Origin: Streptomyces sp. P3
Lineage (GTDB): Bacteria; Actinomycetota; Actinomycetes; Streptomycetales; Streptomycetaceae
NCBI GenBank assembly: GCA_016893485.2
Contig: JAFEKX020000001.1
Coordinates: 1,426,001-1,490,000 of the forward strand
DNA: 64,000 nt
Reading direction: 5' to 3'
Positions 1-9,662 of this stretch are shown here, piece by piece. Below the pieces are notes generated by a model that was given only the letters and a program-made list of their open reading frames with translations, did not search any database and was not told the DNA's origin. Positions within the stretch are counted from its first letter, which is position 1. Each line of letters starts with the position of its first letter. Position numbers and translations under genes: made by a program.

Positions 1-692
1 GGCTACAACACGGACGCGGCCCCGCTGCGCACCGTCGAGGAGATCGCCGAGCGCTATCTCGCCGAGATAGCGGAACTGGCCCCGAGGGCCCGTTGCTGCT
101 GGGCGGTTGGTCGTTCGGCGGTGTGGTGGCATTCGAGATGGCGGTGCGCCTGGAGCGAGCGGGCCGCGAGGTCGGCACGCTGGTGCTGCTGGACTCGCCG
201 GTACCCGGCTCGGCGGACCTCGTCGGCGACGAGGACGTGCTGTCCCGGTTCGGGGCCGACGCCGGGCTGTCGTCCGACGAGATGGACGAGCTCGACGACA
301 ACGCGCTCATCGCCGCTCTGGTCCGCCAGTCCCACCAGGACGGCCGCCTGCCCGACCGGATCGAGTCGACGGCCGTACGCCGCATGGTCGAGGTCGCCCG
401 TGCCAACGGGGAGGCCGCCGGCCGCTACCGGCCCGGCGCGGTGGTCCACGCGGACGTCCACCTGCTCACCGTCTCCGAGTCCCACCCCACCCTCAAGAGC
501 CCCGCCGTCGACCCCGACGCCTGGCGGGCTCTGACCCACGGCCGGGTCTCCACCGTCCCGGTGCCGGGCAACCACCACGACATGGTGCACCCGCCGAACG
601 TCGCCGAACTGGCCGCGCGGATCGCCGAGATCGTCCGCCCGCATCAGATCGCGGGCCGCCCAGCCCCGCCGCCCGCGCGGCGGAACGCGTGA
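1..692 (+). CDS. Thioesterase domain at the C-terminus of an NRPS (partial)
   Basis: This is an alpha/beta-hydrolase that would release a finished peptide from the last carrier domain. The nucleophile motif GWSFGG (codons near 105-120), an LLDS segment and the catalytic-histidine motif GNHHDMV near the C-terminus match type I NRPS thioesterases. The reading frame is open to the left edge, so the domain is probably the tail of an NRPS whose modules lie outside the window. A stand-alone type II thioesterase cannot be excluded. The frame changes near 82 in a run of C, and the motifs continue smoothly across it, so I treat it as one gene. It ends 32 bases before the GHMP-kinase gene, consistent with one operon. 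Confidence 0.8.
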   Translation, partial: LQHGRGPAAHRRGDRRALSRRDSGTGPEGPLLLGGWSFGGVVAFEMAVRLERAGREVGTLVLLDSPVPGSADLVGDEDVLSRFGADAGLSSDEMDELDDNALIAALVRQSHQDGRLPDRIESTAVRRMVEVARANGEAAGRYRPGAVVHADVHLLTVSESHPTLKSPAVDPDAWRALTHGRVSTVPVPGNHHDMVHPPNVAELAARIAEIVRPHQIAGRPAPPPARRNA

Positions 693-724
693 CCTCCATT
701 ACCCGAACGTCCGAGGAGGCGTAG

Positions 725-1730
725 GTGAAGATCGGCGTGCAGAACCAGGACGTGCTGTCCGTACAGGACACGCACGGCCAGGTACAGACGAAGCCGGTGC
801 CGCCGCACTTGGAGCACGGCGTGCTCATCGGCACCGGAACAGCCCCCAGCCACCACGGTGAACTGCTCCAGGGGTGTTCGAGGACGACGGCAGACTCCGC
901 CGCGGTCTGGTGACGCTGCCCTGCCCGCTGTTCGCCAGCAACGCGACAGTGCGGCTGAGCCGTTGGGAGCCGGAACTCACGGTGACCCCGCGGTGGAAGA
1001 CGAAAGCCCTCGACGCCGCCCGCAGCACCCTGCAGGTGCTCGGCATGGGCGACTACGGCGGGGAGCTGGAGATGCGGGGCGACGTCGCCGTCGGCCGCGG
1101 CCTCGGCTCGTCGACCAGCGACGTGACCGCGGCGATCCTGGCGGTGCTGGCCGCGGCCGGCCGCAACCTCGCGCCGGAGCGGATCGCCCGGATCGCGGTC
1201 ACCGCCGAGGCGGCCACCGACCCCCTGATCTACTTCGACCGGATGCTGCTCTTCGCCCACCGCGAGGGTGCGGTCATCGAGGACTTCCACCGGCCGGTGC
1301 CGCCGCTCGCCGTGGTCGGCTTCTCCTCGGCGGACAAGGAGATCGACACCCTGGCACTGCCCCGCGCTCGGTACAACGCCTGGGAGATCGAGTGCTTCCG
1401 CGCACTGCGTGGCCTGATGCGCCGGGCCGTGGCCCGGGCGACCACCGGGAGCTCGGCCGGATCTCCACCGCGAGCGCCCGTATCAATCAGCGGTTCCTGC
1501 CGGTGCCCCGTTTCGACCGGGTGCTGGAGATCGCCGAGGAGACCGAGGCACTGGGCGTGCAGGTGGCCCACAGCGGCACGGTCGCCGCCCTCCTGTTCGC
1601 ACCCCACCAGCCGGGACTGGAACAGCGCACGGCGCTGGCCGCCCGCCGGCTCGCGGAGCTGCGCATCACCGACCACTGGCGCTACACAGCCGGGAGCGAG
1701 ACACATGTCGCGTACGCAGACCAGTCGTAG
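725..1730 (+). CDS. GHMP kinase, PduX-like (probable L-threonine kinase)
   Basis: This is a small-molecule kinase of the GHMP superfamily. The N-terminal segment HGELLQG followed by a TLPCPL strand resembles PduX, which makes O-phospho-L-threonine. GRGLGSSTSD is the GHMP phosphate-binding loop. The GTG start is preceded by GAGGAGG. Two single-base losses, near 872 (GGGG) and 1438, shift the frame, and the family pattern resumes after each. About 335 residues. The gene overlaps the next start by 26 bases. Beside a cysteine-synthase-type PLP enzyme and an argininosuccinate-lyase homologue, the likely job (inference) is to activate threonine for beta-replacement on the way to 2,3-diaminobutyrate. 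Homoserine or another hydroxy amino acid is an alternative substrate. Confidence 0.75.
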
Positions 1731-2762
1731 GGCCTTCACGAGCGTGGTCGACGGCCACGTCCTGCCCAAGGTCATCCAGGTCGGGCCCAACGTGTACGGG
1801 GCCGCCTTCCATCTGATGAAGCTGCTGCCCGCGCAGTTCATCCTCACCAGTGCCATCGAGACCGGCGAGCTCACCGAGGGCACCACGGTCGTGGAGACCA
1901 CGTCCGGCACCTTCGGGCTCGGGCTGGCGATGGTGTGCCGGCTCAAGGGCATCCCCTGGTCCTCGTCGGGGACCCGGCGATCGAGCCGCCGCTGCGCCGT
2001 CGGCTGAAGGCGCTCGGTGCCCAGGTGAGCATCGTCTCGGGTCCCGAGCTGCGCACCCGCGGGGTGCAGCAGGCCCGTCTGGACCGGGTGGCCCGCATCC
2101 AGTCCCGGCTCAGCTCCTACTACACCCCCGGCCAGTACGACAATCCGCTGAACCCGGTGTCGTACGGTGCGGTCGCCGAACTCCTGCTGGAGAGCATGGG
2201 CACGTTCGACGCGTTGGTCTGCCCGGTCGGCTCGGGCGGATCGTCGTCCGGGATCGGCTCGTTCCTGCGGGCGCTGAACCCGCAGCTGAAGCTGATCGGC
2301 GTGGACACGCCCGGCAGCGTGCTCTTCGGCGCCCCGGCCGGGCCCCGGCAGCTGCGAGGTCTCGGCAACGGGCTGATACCGCCGGTCCTGGAGCACACGC
2401 TGTTCGACGAGGTCCACTGGCTGGACGCGGGGACAGCGTTCACCGCGACGCGGCGGCTGCACGCCGAGCACGCCCTGTACATGGGGCCGACCAGCGGCGC
2501 CGCGCACCACGTGGCCCGGTGGTACGCCGAACGGCATCCGGAGCTGCGGGTGATGGCGCTCTTCCCGGACGAGGGCCACCGCTACACCAACACCGTGCAC
2601 AACGACGTGTGGCTGAGTCGCAACGGCTTCCTGGCCCCGCCGCCTTCGGCGCCACGCACCCTGGACCACCCCGCCCAGGCCGCCGGCAGCTGGTCCCGGT
2701 ACTCCTGGCAGCGGCGCACCCGCGACGAGGTCGTCGCCCTCGCGGAAGGAGCGGTCGTATGA
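1705..2762 (+). CDS. PLP-dependent cysteine-synthase-family enzyme (DabA/SbnA-like)
   Basis: This is a fold-type II PLP enzyme of the cysteine synthase/SbnA group. The probable Schiff-base lysine lies in FHLMKLLPAQF, the substrate loop is ETTSGTFGLGLAMV, the phosphate-binding loop is GSGGSSSGIG, and a late GPTSGA motif matches the family. The start at 1705 overlaps the kinase stop. One base is missing near 1954 in a C run. Family members replace an activated hydroxyl (acetyl or phosphate) at the beta carbon with an amine or thiol. Here the donor is probably O-phospho-threonine, and the incoming amine may be aspartate, because an argininosuccinate-lyase homologue follows (inference). About 352 residues, normal for the family. 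The stop overlaps the next start (ATGA). Confidence 0.8.
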
Positions 2763-3989
2763 CCCGGGACGTGTTCGTCCTCGTCGAGAGCAACACCACC
2801 GGAACGGGCCGGCTGTTCCCCGCGGCGGCCCGTGCGCTCGGCCTGCACCCGGTATTGCTGGCCGCCGACCCCTCCCGGTACGCGTCGGTCGGCGGCGCCG
2901 AGGTGGTCCGCACCGACACCGACGACGTGCGGGCGGTGGTCGACGCATGCCGCGGCCTGGCCGTCGGGCGGCGGGTCGCGGGCGTCGCCACCAGCTCCGA
3001 CTACTACGTGGAGACGGCCGCCGCAGCGGCCACCGCGCTCGGCCTGCCGGCCAACTCCCCCGCCGACCTGGCCGCGGTCCGCGACAAGGGCACGCAGCGG
3101 GCCCGGCTCGCCGCGGCCGGGGTCAGGGTGCCGCGGTTCACGGTGGCCGGCTCGGTCGAGGAGGTCCTGGCCGCAGCGGCGGAGACCGGCTACCCCGTGG
3201 TCGTCAAACCGGTCACCGGCAGCGGCAGCCTCGGCGTGCTGCTGTGCGCGGACCCCGAGCAGACAGCCGAACACGCCCGGGCCCTGCTGTCCCGCGGGGC
3301 CGACGAACGCGGCCGGCCCGTGCCGCGCCGGGTCACGGTCGAGGAGTTCGTGAGCGGCGCGGAGTACTCGGCCGAGGTTCTCGACGGCACCGTGGCCGGG
3401 ATCACCGCCAAGCACCTCGGCGCGCCACCCCTGTTCGTCGAGACCGGGCACGACTTCCCCGCCGCCCTCGCCCCGGCCGTGCGGAAGGCCGTCACCGAGA
3501 CGGCCGAGGCGGCCGTACGGGCGCTCGGCATCGTCCTCGGCCCTGCCCACGTGGAGCTGCGCCTCGGCCCCGAGGGTCCGGTCCTGATCGAGGTCAACCC
3601 CCGGCTGGCGGGCGGCTGGATCCCCGGCTGGTGCGGGAGGCGACCGGCGCCGACCTGATCCTGGCCACGGTCGCCGCGTTCAGCGGAATCCCGTCCCCGG
3701 TGGCCGTGACCACGGCGAGGGGTGCCGCGATCCGGTTCGTGGTGCCTGCCGGGAGCGGCCGGCTGCGCGGTGTCGACGGGGTGGCGCGGGCCTGCGCGGT
3801 CCCCGGCGTGGTCGACGTGGAGATCTACCGGGAGCCGGGCGCGGAGATCACCGTGAGCGGTGACTTCCGCGACCGGATCGGGCACGCACTGGCCCGGGGC
3901 GCGACCGCCGCCGAGGCCGCCGTCGCCGCCGAGGAGGCCGTGGGCCACCTCACCCCGTCCCTGGTGGTCCGTCAGGGGTGTCGGCATGA
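2759..3989 (+). CDS. ATP-grasp ligase
   Basis: This is an ATP-grasp carboxylate-amine ligase of about 410 residues. It shows the lysine-containing strand VVVKPVTGSGSLGV, the EEF lid strand in TVEEFVSGAEYSAEV and the metal-binding pair at the end (VELRLG, then LIEVNPRLAGG). Such enzymes form an acyl-phosphate from a carboxylate and join it to an amine. The start sits in an ATGA overlap with the PLP gene. A base is missing near 3627. Another appears missing in the GGGG at 3975-3978; restoring it brings the frame to the TGA at 3987-3989, which overlaps the following ATG. Between the two diaminobutyrate-type enzymes, it may couple the new amino acid to a partner (inference). Confidence 0.8.
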
Positions 3990-5508
3990 CGGACTCAGGC
4001 CGCCTGCGCAGCGCCGCGTCCCCGAGATCCGCCGCATGCTCCTGGAGCGGCGGGACCCGCCACGGCCCGCCTGGAAGGCCGAGCTCGACCGGATCACCCA
4101 TGTCGACCTCGCCCATGTCGTGATGCTCGCCGAGCGCCGGATCGTCGGAGCCGGGACCGCCTCCACCCTGCTCGCGGCCATCACCGAACTGCGTGAGCAG
4201 GACTACCTGGCACTGGAGACCGTGCCCGCCCCGCGCGGCCTCTACCTGGCCTACGAGTCCCATCTGATCGACATCCTCGGCGACGAGACGGGAGGTGTCC
4301 TGCAGACCGGCCGCTCCCGCAACGACCTCGGCGTCACCTGCCTCCAGCTGGCGCTGCGCGAACCGTACCGCCGGCTGTCGGAGGAGCTGGCCGAACTGGG
4401 CCGGGTGCTGCTGGAACGCGCCCATGAGCACCGCGAGGTGCTGATGCCCGCCTACACCCACTTCCAGGCGGCCGTGCCGGTCACCTACGGCCACTACCTG
4501 CTCGGGCTGGCGCAGGCCTTCGAGCGGGACGCCCGCGCCCTGGCCCAGGCCGGGAGCTGCTGGAGCGGTGCCCGCTGGGCGCCGGGTCGATCGGCGGGAC
4601 GACTGTGCCGATCAACCCGGGGCGCACGGCCAACCTCCTGGGTTTCGGCGAGCCGGTGCGCAACTCGGTGGACGCCATCGCCACCCGGGACACCGCGCTG
4701 CGGCTGCTGTCGACGGCCGTGGTCCTCGGCGTCACCCTCGACCGGGCCGCCCTGGATCTGCTGATGTGGTCGAGCGCGGAATTCGGGCTGGTGACGATCC
4801 CCGACGGGCTGGTCGGGTCCAGCTCGATGATGCCGCAGAAGCGCAACGCGTTCGTCCTGGAGCACGTGCAGGGGGAAGTCGGCCGCCGCCCTCGGCGGGC
4901 TGATGGCCGCGGCGAGCGCGATGCGGGGTACTCCGTTCACCAACTCCATCGCGGTCGGCACCGAGGCGATGACCCATGTGATGCCGGCGCTGGACGCGAC
5001 GATCGACGCGGTGAAGATCCTGCGGCTGGCCTACGACGGGGCCCGACCTGTGCCCGGGGCCATGGCGGACCGGGCGACGGCGGGGCTGACCCACGCGACC
5101 GCCACCGCGGAGCTGCTGGTGCGCCAGGGGGTGCCGTTCCGACGGGCCCATCACCAGGTCGGGGAGGCCGCGCTCGCCGTCGTGGAGGGACGGACCGGCT
5201 CGCTCGGCGCGGCCCTGGAGGCGAACGGCCACCTGCCGGCCGGCGAGTCCGCGGACCTGAGGCCGGAGGCCGTGTGGTGGGCAGCGGAGTTCGGCGGCGG
5301 CCCCGGCCCGGCCTCGTTCCGCCGCTGCCACGAGCCGCTCACCCTGCGCTGGGAGGAACACCGGGCCCGGCTGGCCAAGGAGACCGCCCGCTGGGACGAG
5401 GCCGACGAGCGCCTGTGGACCGCCGTGTCGCAGGTGCACAGCAGGACGCGGCACACCGCCGCGGCCGCCGCACCCGATTCCGAGGAGGACTTCCATGACG
5501 AGCACTGA
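3986..5508 (+). CDS. Argininosuccinate-lyase/fumarase-superfamily enzyme (DabB-like)
   Basis: This superfamily releases fumarate from N-substituted aspartates. The signature SSMMPQKRN, the TGRSRNDLG segment and the HFQAAVPVTYGHYL segment with its catalytic histidine are all present. About 507 residues. The ATG at 3986 overlaps the ATP-grasp stop. Frame changes near 4020, near 4553 and near 4872 (the last an extra G in GGGGG) all lie inside otherwise continuous homology. No other arginine-biosynthesis gene is nearby. With the neighbouring PLP enzyme, I infer it cleaves an aspartyl adduct of threonine to give 2,3-diaminobutyrate plus fumarate. The order resembles the dab genes described for friulimicin. 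The 3' end overlaps the next gene by 14 bases. Confidence 0.8.
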
Positions 5509-6575
5509 CCGGGGCGCCGCCCCGGCACCCGTCGTCGAACTGCGCAGCGACACCTTCACCCTGCCGACACCCCGGATGCTCGCGGAGATGACACGGGCAC
5601 CGCTCGGCGACGACGTCTACGGCGAGGATCCCACCGCGCGTGAGCTGGAGGAGCTGGCCGCCCGGCTGCTGGGCATGGAGGACGCCTGCTTCATGCCGAG
5701 CGGCACCATGGGCAACCTGGCGGCTCTGCTGGCCCACTGCCCGCGCGGCACCAAGGCCCTCGCGGGAGCCGAGTCCGACATCTACGTCTACGAGGCCGGC
5801 GGTGCCTCCTACTGCGGCGGCGTGATCGTCGAGCCGGTGCCCAACCGGACCGACGGCACCATGGCGCTCGCCGACCTCGAGGCCGGCTTCCCGGAGGATC
5901 CCGAGGACCCGCAGTTCGCGCTGCCCGCCGTGCTCTGCGTGGAGAACCCGCAGAACCGCTGTGGGGGCGGGTACTGCCACTGGAGTACCTGGCGAAGGTC
6001 CGGGCGCTGGCCCGCTCCCGCGGGGTGGCGGTGCATCTGGACGGGGCCCGTCTCTTCAACGCCGCGCTCGTTCTCGGTGTGCCGGTGCACGTCATCGCCG
6101 GTTACGCGGACTCGGTGCAGTTCTGTCTGTCGAAGGGGCTGTCCGCGCCGGTCGGCTCGATGGTCGCGGGCAGCGCGGAGTTCGTCCGGTCGGTCCGGCG
6201 CATCCGCAAGATGCTCGGCGGCGGCATGCGGCAGGCCGGGGTGCTGGCCGCGGCCGGGCTGGTAGCGCTGCGCGAGATGACGCTGCGCCTCGGCGACGAC
6301 CACGCCACCGCGCGCCGGCTGGCCGAGGGACTGGCCGCGCTGCCCGGGGTGGTGGTGGAGCCGGTCGAGACCAACATGGTCTTCTTCCGCGTCGACGCCC
6401 CGGTCTGACCCAGGCCCGGTTCATCGAGCGGGCCTGGGAGGAGGGCGTACGCCTCGCCGAGCTGGGCCACGGCCGCATCCGGGCCGTCACCCACGCGGGG
6501 GTGGACGACGCCGACGTCGACCGCGCCCTGGCGGTCTTCCAGGAGCTCCTGCTGCCGCGGACCGTCGCCGCCTGA
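5495..6575 (+). CDS. Low-specificity L-threonine-aldolase-like PLP enzyme
   Basis: This is a fold-type I PLP enzyme of the threonine-aldolase/tryptophanase-like family, about 360 residues. The N-terminal SDTFTLPT, then GDDVYGEDPT, HLDGARLFNAA and FCLSKGL (PLP lysine), followed by MLGGGMRQAG, are textbook family positions. Missing bases near 5967 (G run) and 6405 shift the frame, and homology resumes each time. The enzyme could cleave or form beta-hydroxy-alpha-amino acids from glycine and an aldehyde. In this operon it may supply threonine or another beta-hydroxy amino acid to the kinase (inference). The start overlaps the lyase stop by 14 bases, so the gene is probably co-translated with it. 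Confidence 0.85.
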
Positions 6576-6624
6576 CCCTTTCCACGACACCGCCCGTCAC
6601 TTGCCGACGACCTTCTTCCTACCG

Positions 6625-6699
6625 ACCGTTCCACGCCTCGTCCGCACCACCCCGACCAACCGTTCCACCCGTACGAACCCATCCCTGAAACCGTTCCAC
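6625..6699 (+). promoter_or_regulatory. Three direct repeats ACCGTTCCAC upstream of mbtH-like gene
   Basis: The decamer ACCGTTCCAC occurs exactly at 6625-6634, 6659-6668 and 6690-6699. Start-to-start spacings are 34 and 31 bases, about three helical turns. All three lie within the 144-base gap before the MbtH start, which suggests a regulator-binding array. The factor is unknown. The SARP encoded at 11815-14874 is one candidate. Confidence 0.45.
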
Positions 6700-6719
6700 C
6701 ACACGATCGGAGAACCGTC

Positions 6720-6917
6720 ATGCAGCAGAACTCCCAGCAGTGGCTCGTCGTCGTCAACGACGAGGAGCAGTACTCCGTCTGGGCCGCCGACCGGGACATC
6801 CCGCAGGGCTGGCGCGCGGTCGGCGTCAGCGGTCCGAAGGAGGACTGCCTCGACCACATCGAGCGCACCTGGACCGACATGCGCCCGCTGAGCCTGCGCT
6901 CCGCCACCGCCGCCTGA
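6720..6917 (+). CDS. MbtH-like protein
   Basis: This is a 65-residue partner protein that stabilises or activates NRPS adenylation domains. It has the family hallmarks [14 protein letters not shown] and [13 protein letters not shown], including the conserved tryptophans. The N-terminus lacks the usual NPF sequence, and the WP after the first conserved segment is WA. The start is preceded by CGGAGAACCGTC. The gene stands apart from the upstream operon by 144 bases holding three direct repeats, and is followed at once by a stem-loop, so it may be its own transcript. Its likely clients are the C-A-PCP module at 18997-22170 and the NRPS off the left edge. Confidence 0.95.
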   Translation: MQQNSQQWLVVVNDEEQYSVWAADRDIPQGWRAVGVSGPKEDCLDHIERTWTDMRPLSLRSATAA

Positions 6918-6920
6918 CAT

Positions 6921-6966
6921 CGGAACGGGGGTGCCGGCAGACCTCGGTCGCCGGCACCCCGTTCCG
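6921..6966 (+). terminator. Stem-loop terminator after mbtH-like gene
   Basis: The arms 6921-6938 and 6950-6966 are complementary over 17 bp, with one unpaired extra G in the left arm and an 11-base loop. The structure begins three bases after the MbtH stop codon. No T tract follows, as is common in Streptomyces. Confidence 0.75.
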
Positions 6967-7013
6967 CACCCGACCACCAGGACCAGGACACAGGCCCGGA
7001 AAGGACTTCACGG

Positions 7014-7761
7014 ATGACGACGGCCCAGCCGCTCATGCCCTGCACGGCCGACGCATGGGGCAGCTCCTGCTCGACTGCCACACCGCGGGGCTGCCGCGGG
7101 ACACCTACTTCGAGATCTGTGAACGCGACGACGGATACATCAGCGGCTACGACGCCGTGGGCTTCTTCGCGAGCCCCGACACCTGGCCCGAGCTGGACCG
7201 CTGGGCCTTCGCCCGGTTCCGCGGCCAGGTCCTGGACATCGGGGTCGGGGCGGGCCGGTTCGCGGTCCCCACCAGGACCGCGGCGGCGAGATCGTGGGCC
7301 TCGACGTGTCGGCCGACGCACTCGACGTGTGCCGGCGCCGCGGGTTGGCGGAGACGTTCCTCGGCACCGTCGACGACCTGCCGCAGAACGCCCGGTTCGA
7401 CACCTTCCTGCTGCTCGGCCGGAACCTCGGCCTGCTGGAGAGTCGGGAGCGCGCTTCCCGGCTGCTGAGCACGCTGGCCCGGCTGGCGCGGCCCGGGGCG
7501 CGGATCGTCGGGACGGGGATGGACCCGTATCTGCTCGACGGGGCCCAGCATGCCGAGTATCTCGCGGCGAACCTGCGGCAGGGCCGGATGAGCGGCCAGA
7601 TGCGGCTGCGGCTCCGTCACCGGCTGCTGGTGACGGACTGGTACGACTACTTGTTCGCCTCGCTGCAGGAGCTCGAAGAGCTGACCGAGGGCACCGGCTG
7701 GCAGCTGGCCGAGGCCGAACGGCAGGGCGCGGAATACGGTGTCGTCCTCACCCTGACCTGA
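7014..7761 (+). CDS. Class I SAM-dependent methyltransferase
   Basis: This is a methyltransferase of about 250 residues. Motif I is VLDIGVGAGRF, followed after a one-base loss near 7272 by the acidic strand end IVGLDVSADAL. A late VGTGMDPYLLD strand fits the Rossmann core. A second missing base near 7056 separates the start codon from the body, so the N-terminus is read as MTTAQPLMPCTADAMGQL. The substrate cannot be told from sequence, and N- or O-methylation of the peptide or amino sugar is possible. It lies alone between a stem-loop and a very long palindrome, so it is probably a monocistronic unit. Confidence 0.8.
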
Positions 7762-7770
7762 GGCCGGACC

Positions 7771-7837
7771 GACGCGTGGCGATGGACTGTGACCCGCCGG
7801 GTGGCACCCGGCGGGTCACAGTCCATCGCCACGCGTC
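7771..7837. terminator. Perfect 33-bp inverted repeat with one-base loop
   Basis: Bases 7771-7803 are exactly complementary to 7805-7837, leaving only base 7804 unpaired. It sits 10 bases after the stop of the plus-strand methyltransferase and covers the last codons and stop of the convergent minus-strand regulator. It is probably a bidirectional terminator, but it is much longer and more perfect than others in the window. A fold-back or assembly artefact is the main alternative. Confidence 0.7.
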
Positions 7838-9130
7838 AGCTCGCCCACCGCCACCGTGCGGACGCGGCCCTCGGGCCCGATGCGGTGCATCACCGCCGCG
7901 CCCCAGCGCCGGGGTTCCCGGCGCGCCTCGGCGTACAGATGGCGGACGTGGTTGAGCACGGAGAAGCGCGGTTCCTCACCCCCGGGCTCTCCGGCCGTAC
8001 CAGGCCGTAGGTCACCAGGGTGAAGACGATGACGGCGGCGTCCGCGCCGGAGGTCCCGACGGCCGCCGCCGCTTCGGCAACCGACCAGCTGCGGTGGTCG
8101 CGCGCGACGGTGGCGAGGAAGGACACGCCGGCCGGGCTGAGCCGGCCCAGGGTGCGGCGCAGGCGGACCATCAGGTCGCGTGCGGGTTCGGCGGTCATGG
8201 GCGGGGCGGTCAGGCCGAACGGGCTGTGTTTCACTTCGGCCAGCAGTTCCGCCAGAGCACGGACCAGAGTCCAGCGGCCGGCGAACTCCAGTGCCCGGGG
8301 CAGTCCGTCGAGGCACCGGCACAGTTCCGCGACGACCGCCGCGTCGGAGTCGTCCAGCCGGAAGAGGGGTTGCCGGCGCGGATGTGCTCGCACAGCAGCC
8401 GTACGGACGGCACCTGGGCCAGCAGTTCCGGGTCCGACTCGGCACCGGGGCGGGCACCGGCAGCGGGGCGAGGCGCAGGACCTGCTCGCCGGACACGCCG
8501 CACGGCCAACAGGCGGTGACCAGGATGCGCAGCCGTGGGTGGGCGCTCATCAACGCGCCGAGCCGGCCGGCGTTGCCCGCGGGCTCGGCGTCGTCCAGCA
8601 CCAGGACCGTTGTCTCCCCGGTACGCGCTCGGCGAGTTCATCAACCGGTATCTCCTCGCCGCGGCCCCGCCACAGCACCCGGGTGCCGTCGGCTGCGGCC
8701 CGGCGCACGGCCTCGGCGGCCAGGTGCGACTTCCCGACTCCGCCTATGCCGACCACGGACACCAGTCGTCCGCCCGGCTGTGCCAACAGGTCGGTGAGGG
8801 CGGCGACTTCGGCGTCCCGGCCGATCAGCCGACCCCGGGTGAGCCACGGCATGGGGCCGCAGCCGCTTTCGCCCGGGTGGTCGGCGGTGCCGGGCCGGCG
8901 TCGGACCGCGTCCAGCAGTGTCTCGCGCTGGGCGGAGCCGAGCCGCAGTCCGTCCGCCAGCAGCCGGACCGTGTCCAGCCGGGGGACAGGACCTTGCCCT
9001 GCTCCAGGTTGCGTATGGCGCGCACGCTCACGGTGGTGAGGTCCGCGAGTTGCCGCTGCGTGAGTCCGGCGCGCTGACGGTGGTCTCTCAGCCGGGCCCC
9101 TAGGTCCTGCCGGGATCGGATGTCGTTCAT
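7816..9130 (-). CDS. XRE-HTH / NB-ARC (STAND) transcriptional regulator
   Basis: The N-terminal XRE helix-turn-helix (LGARLRDHRQRAGLTQRQLA, then VSVRAIRNLEQGK) is followed by an NB-ARC ATPase with Walker A VVGIGGVGKS and a VLVLDDAE Walker B. It ends in a winged-helix-like region (LSPAGVSFLATVARDHRSW). About 438 residues. This layout is typical of STAND regulators in Streptomyces clusters. At least four single-base frame changes occur (near 8985, 8617, 8447 and 8365, with another near 7995). Domain order is preserved across them, so I read one gene. The last codons lie inside the 33-bp palindrome. A small secreted-peptide gene lies 200 bases upstream on the same strand. Ligand and targets are unknown. 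Confidence 0.75.
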
Positions 9131-9329
9131 GACTTGCTCCGGTGGGCCGTTACGAGCTGCTGGTGGAACCGGTGGGCGGACGCCGTCCGAGGTGGTCGCC
9201 CGGTGCCGTTCGCCGGTGTCGTCCAGGGACATCGCCGGCGGCTGCCGGGTGCTCTTCGGACGCCGACGCGGCCGGGTCGGGCGCTCGCGGTGGTTCCCGC
9301 GTCGGCGCCCGGCCCCGGCCGGCGCGTCG

Positions 9330-9506
9330 TCAGCTCCAGGGGTTGGTGTTGTCCGTGGAGGAGCCGTCGTCCGCCAGTACGCTCGCCGTCCGGTGCGGGT
9401 GCGGCGCGGTCTCGGCCGCCGCCGCACCGAGGAGGGCGGCGGCCGCGGTGACGATGACGACCGCGGCCCTCATGGGCCTCACGACCGGTGCGAAGCTGCT
9501 GTTCAT
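9330..9506 (-). CDS. Small secreted peptide, 58 residues (candidate signal peptide/pheromone)
   Basis: This ORF is uninterrupted. It starts at ATG 9506-9504 behind a purine-rich GGAGAGGAAGGAAG ribosome site and stops at 9330-9332. The N-terminus has arginines then a hydrophobic stretch (AAVVIVTAAAALLGAAAA) with a likely signal-peptidase site after it. The mature part is acidic and hydrophilic and ends TDNTNPWS. It sits between an HTH/ATPase pair and the XRE/NB-ARC regulator, all on the minus strand. I do not recognise a family. A second 58-residue secreted peptide at 42354-42529 has a comparable tail. A role as an exported signal read by the adjacent regulators is inference; a structural or toxin-like role is possible. 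Confidence 0.7.
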   Translation of the reverse strand: MNSSFAPVVRPMRAAVVIVTAAAALLGAAAAETAPHPHRTASVLADDGSSTDNTNPWS

Positions 9507-9592
9507 GATGGCTTCCTTCCTCTCCTTCAGCCCTCTGCCGGGCTTCTGGAAGGAAAGTTAGGGATCGCTGCAATCACGCCACTTTGCCGTCG

Positions 9593-9609
9593 CTATCCCT
9601 CGTGGATAG
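9593..9609. promoter_or_regulatory. Dyad CTATCC-N5-GGATAG upstream of the secreted peptide gene
   Basis: The six-base arms 9593-9598 and 9604-9609 form a perfect inverted repeat with a five-base centre, 87 bases before the peptide start and after the HTH gene. It could be an operator or a weak stem. No terminator-like GC stem is seen here. Confidence 0.35.
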
Positions 9610-9662
9610 CCACCGTGGCCTGCGGATTCTCGCTTCCGCACCTATCGGGCCGAGGTCCCTCC

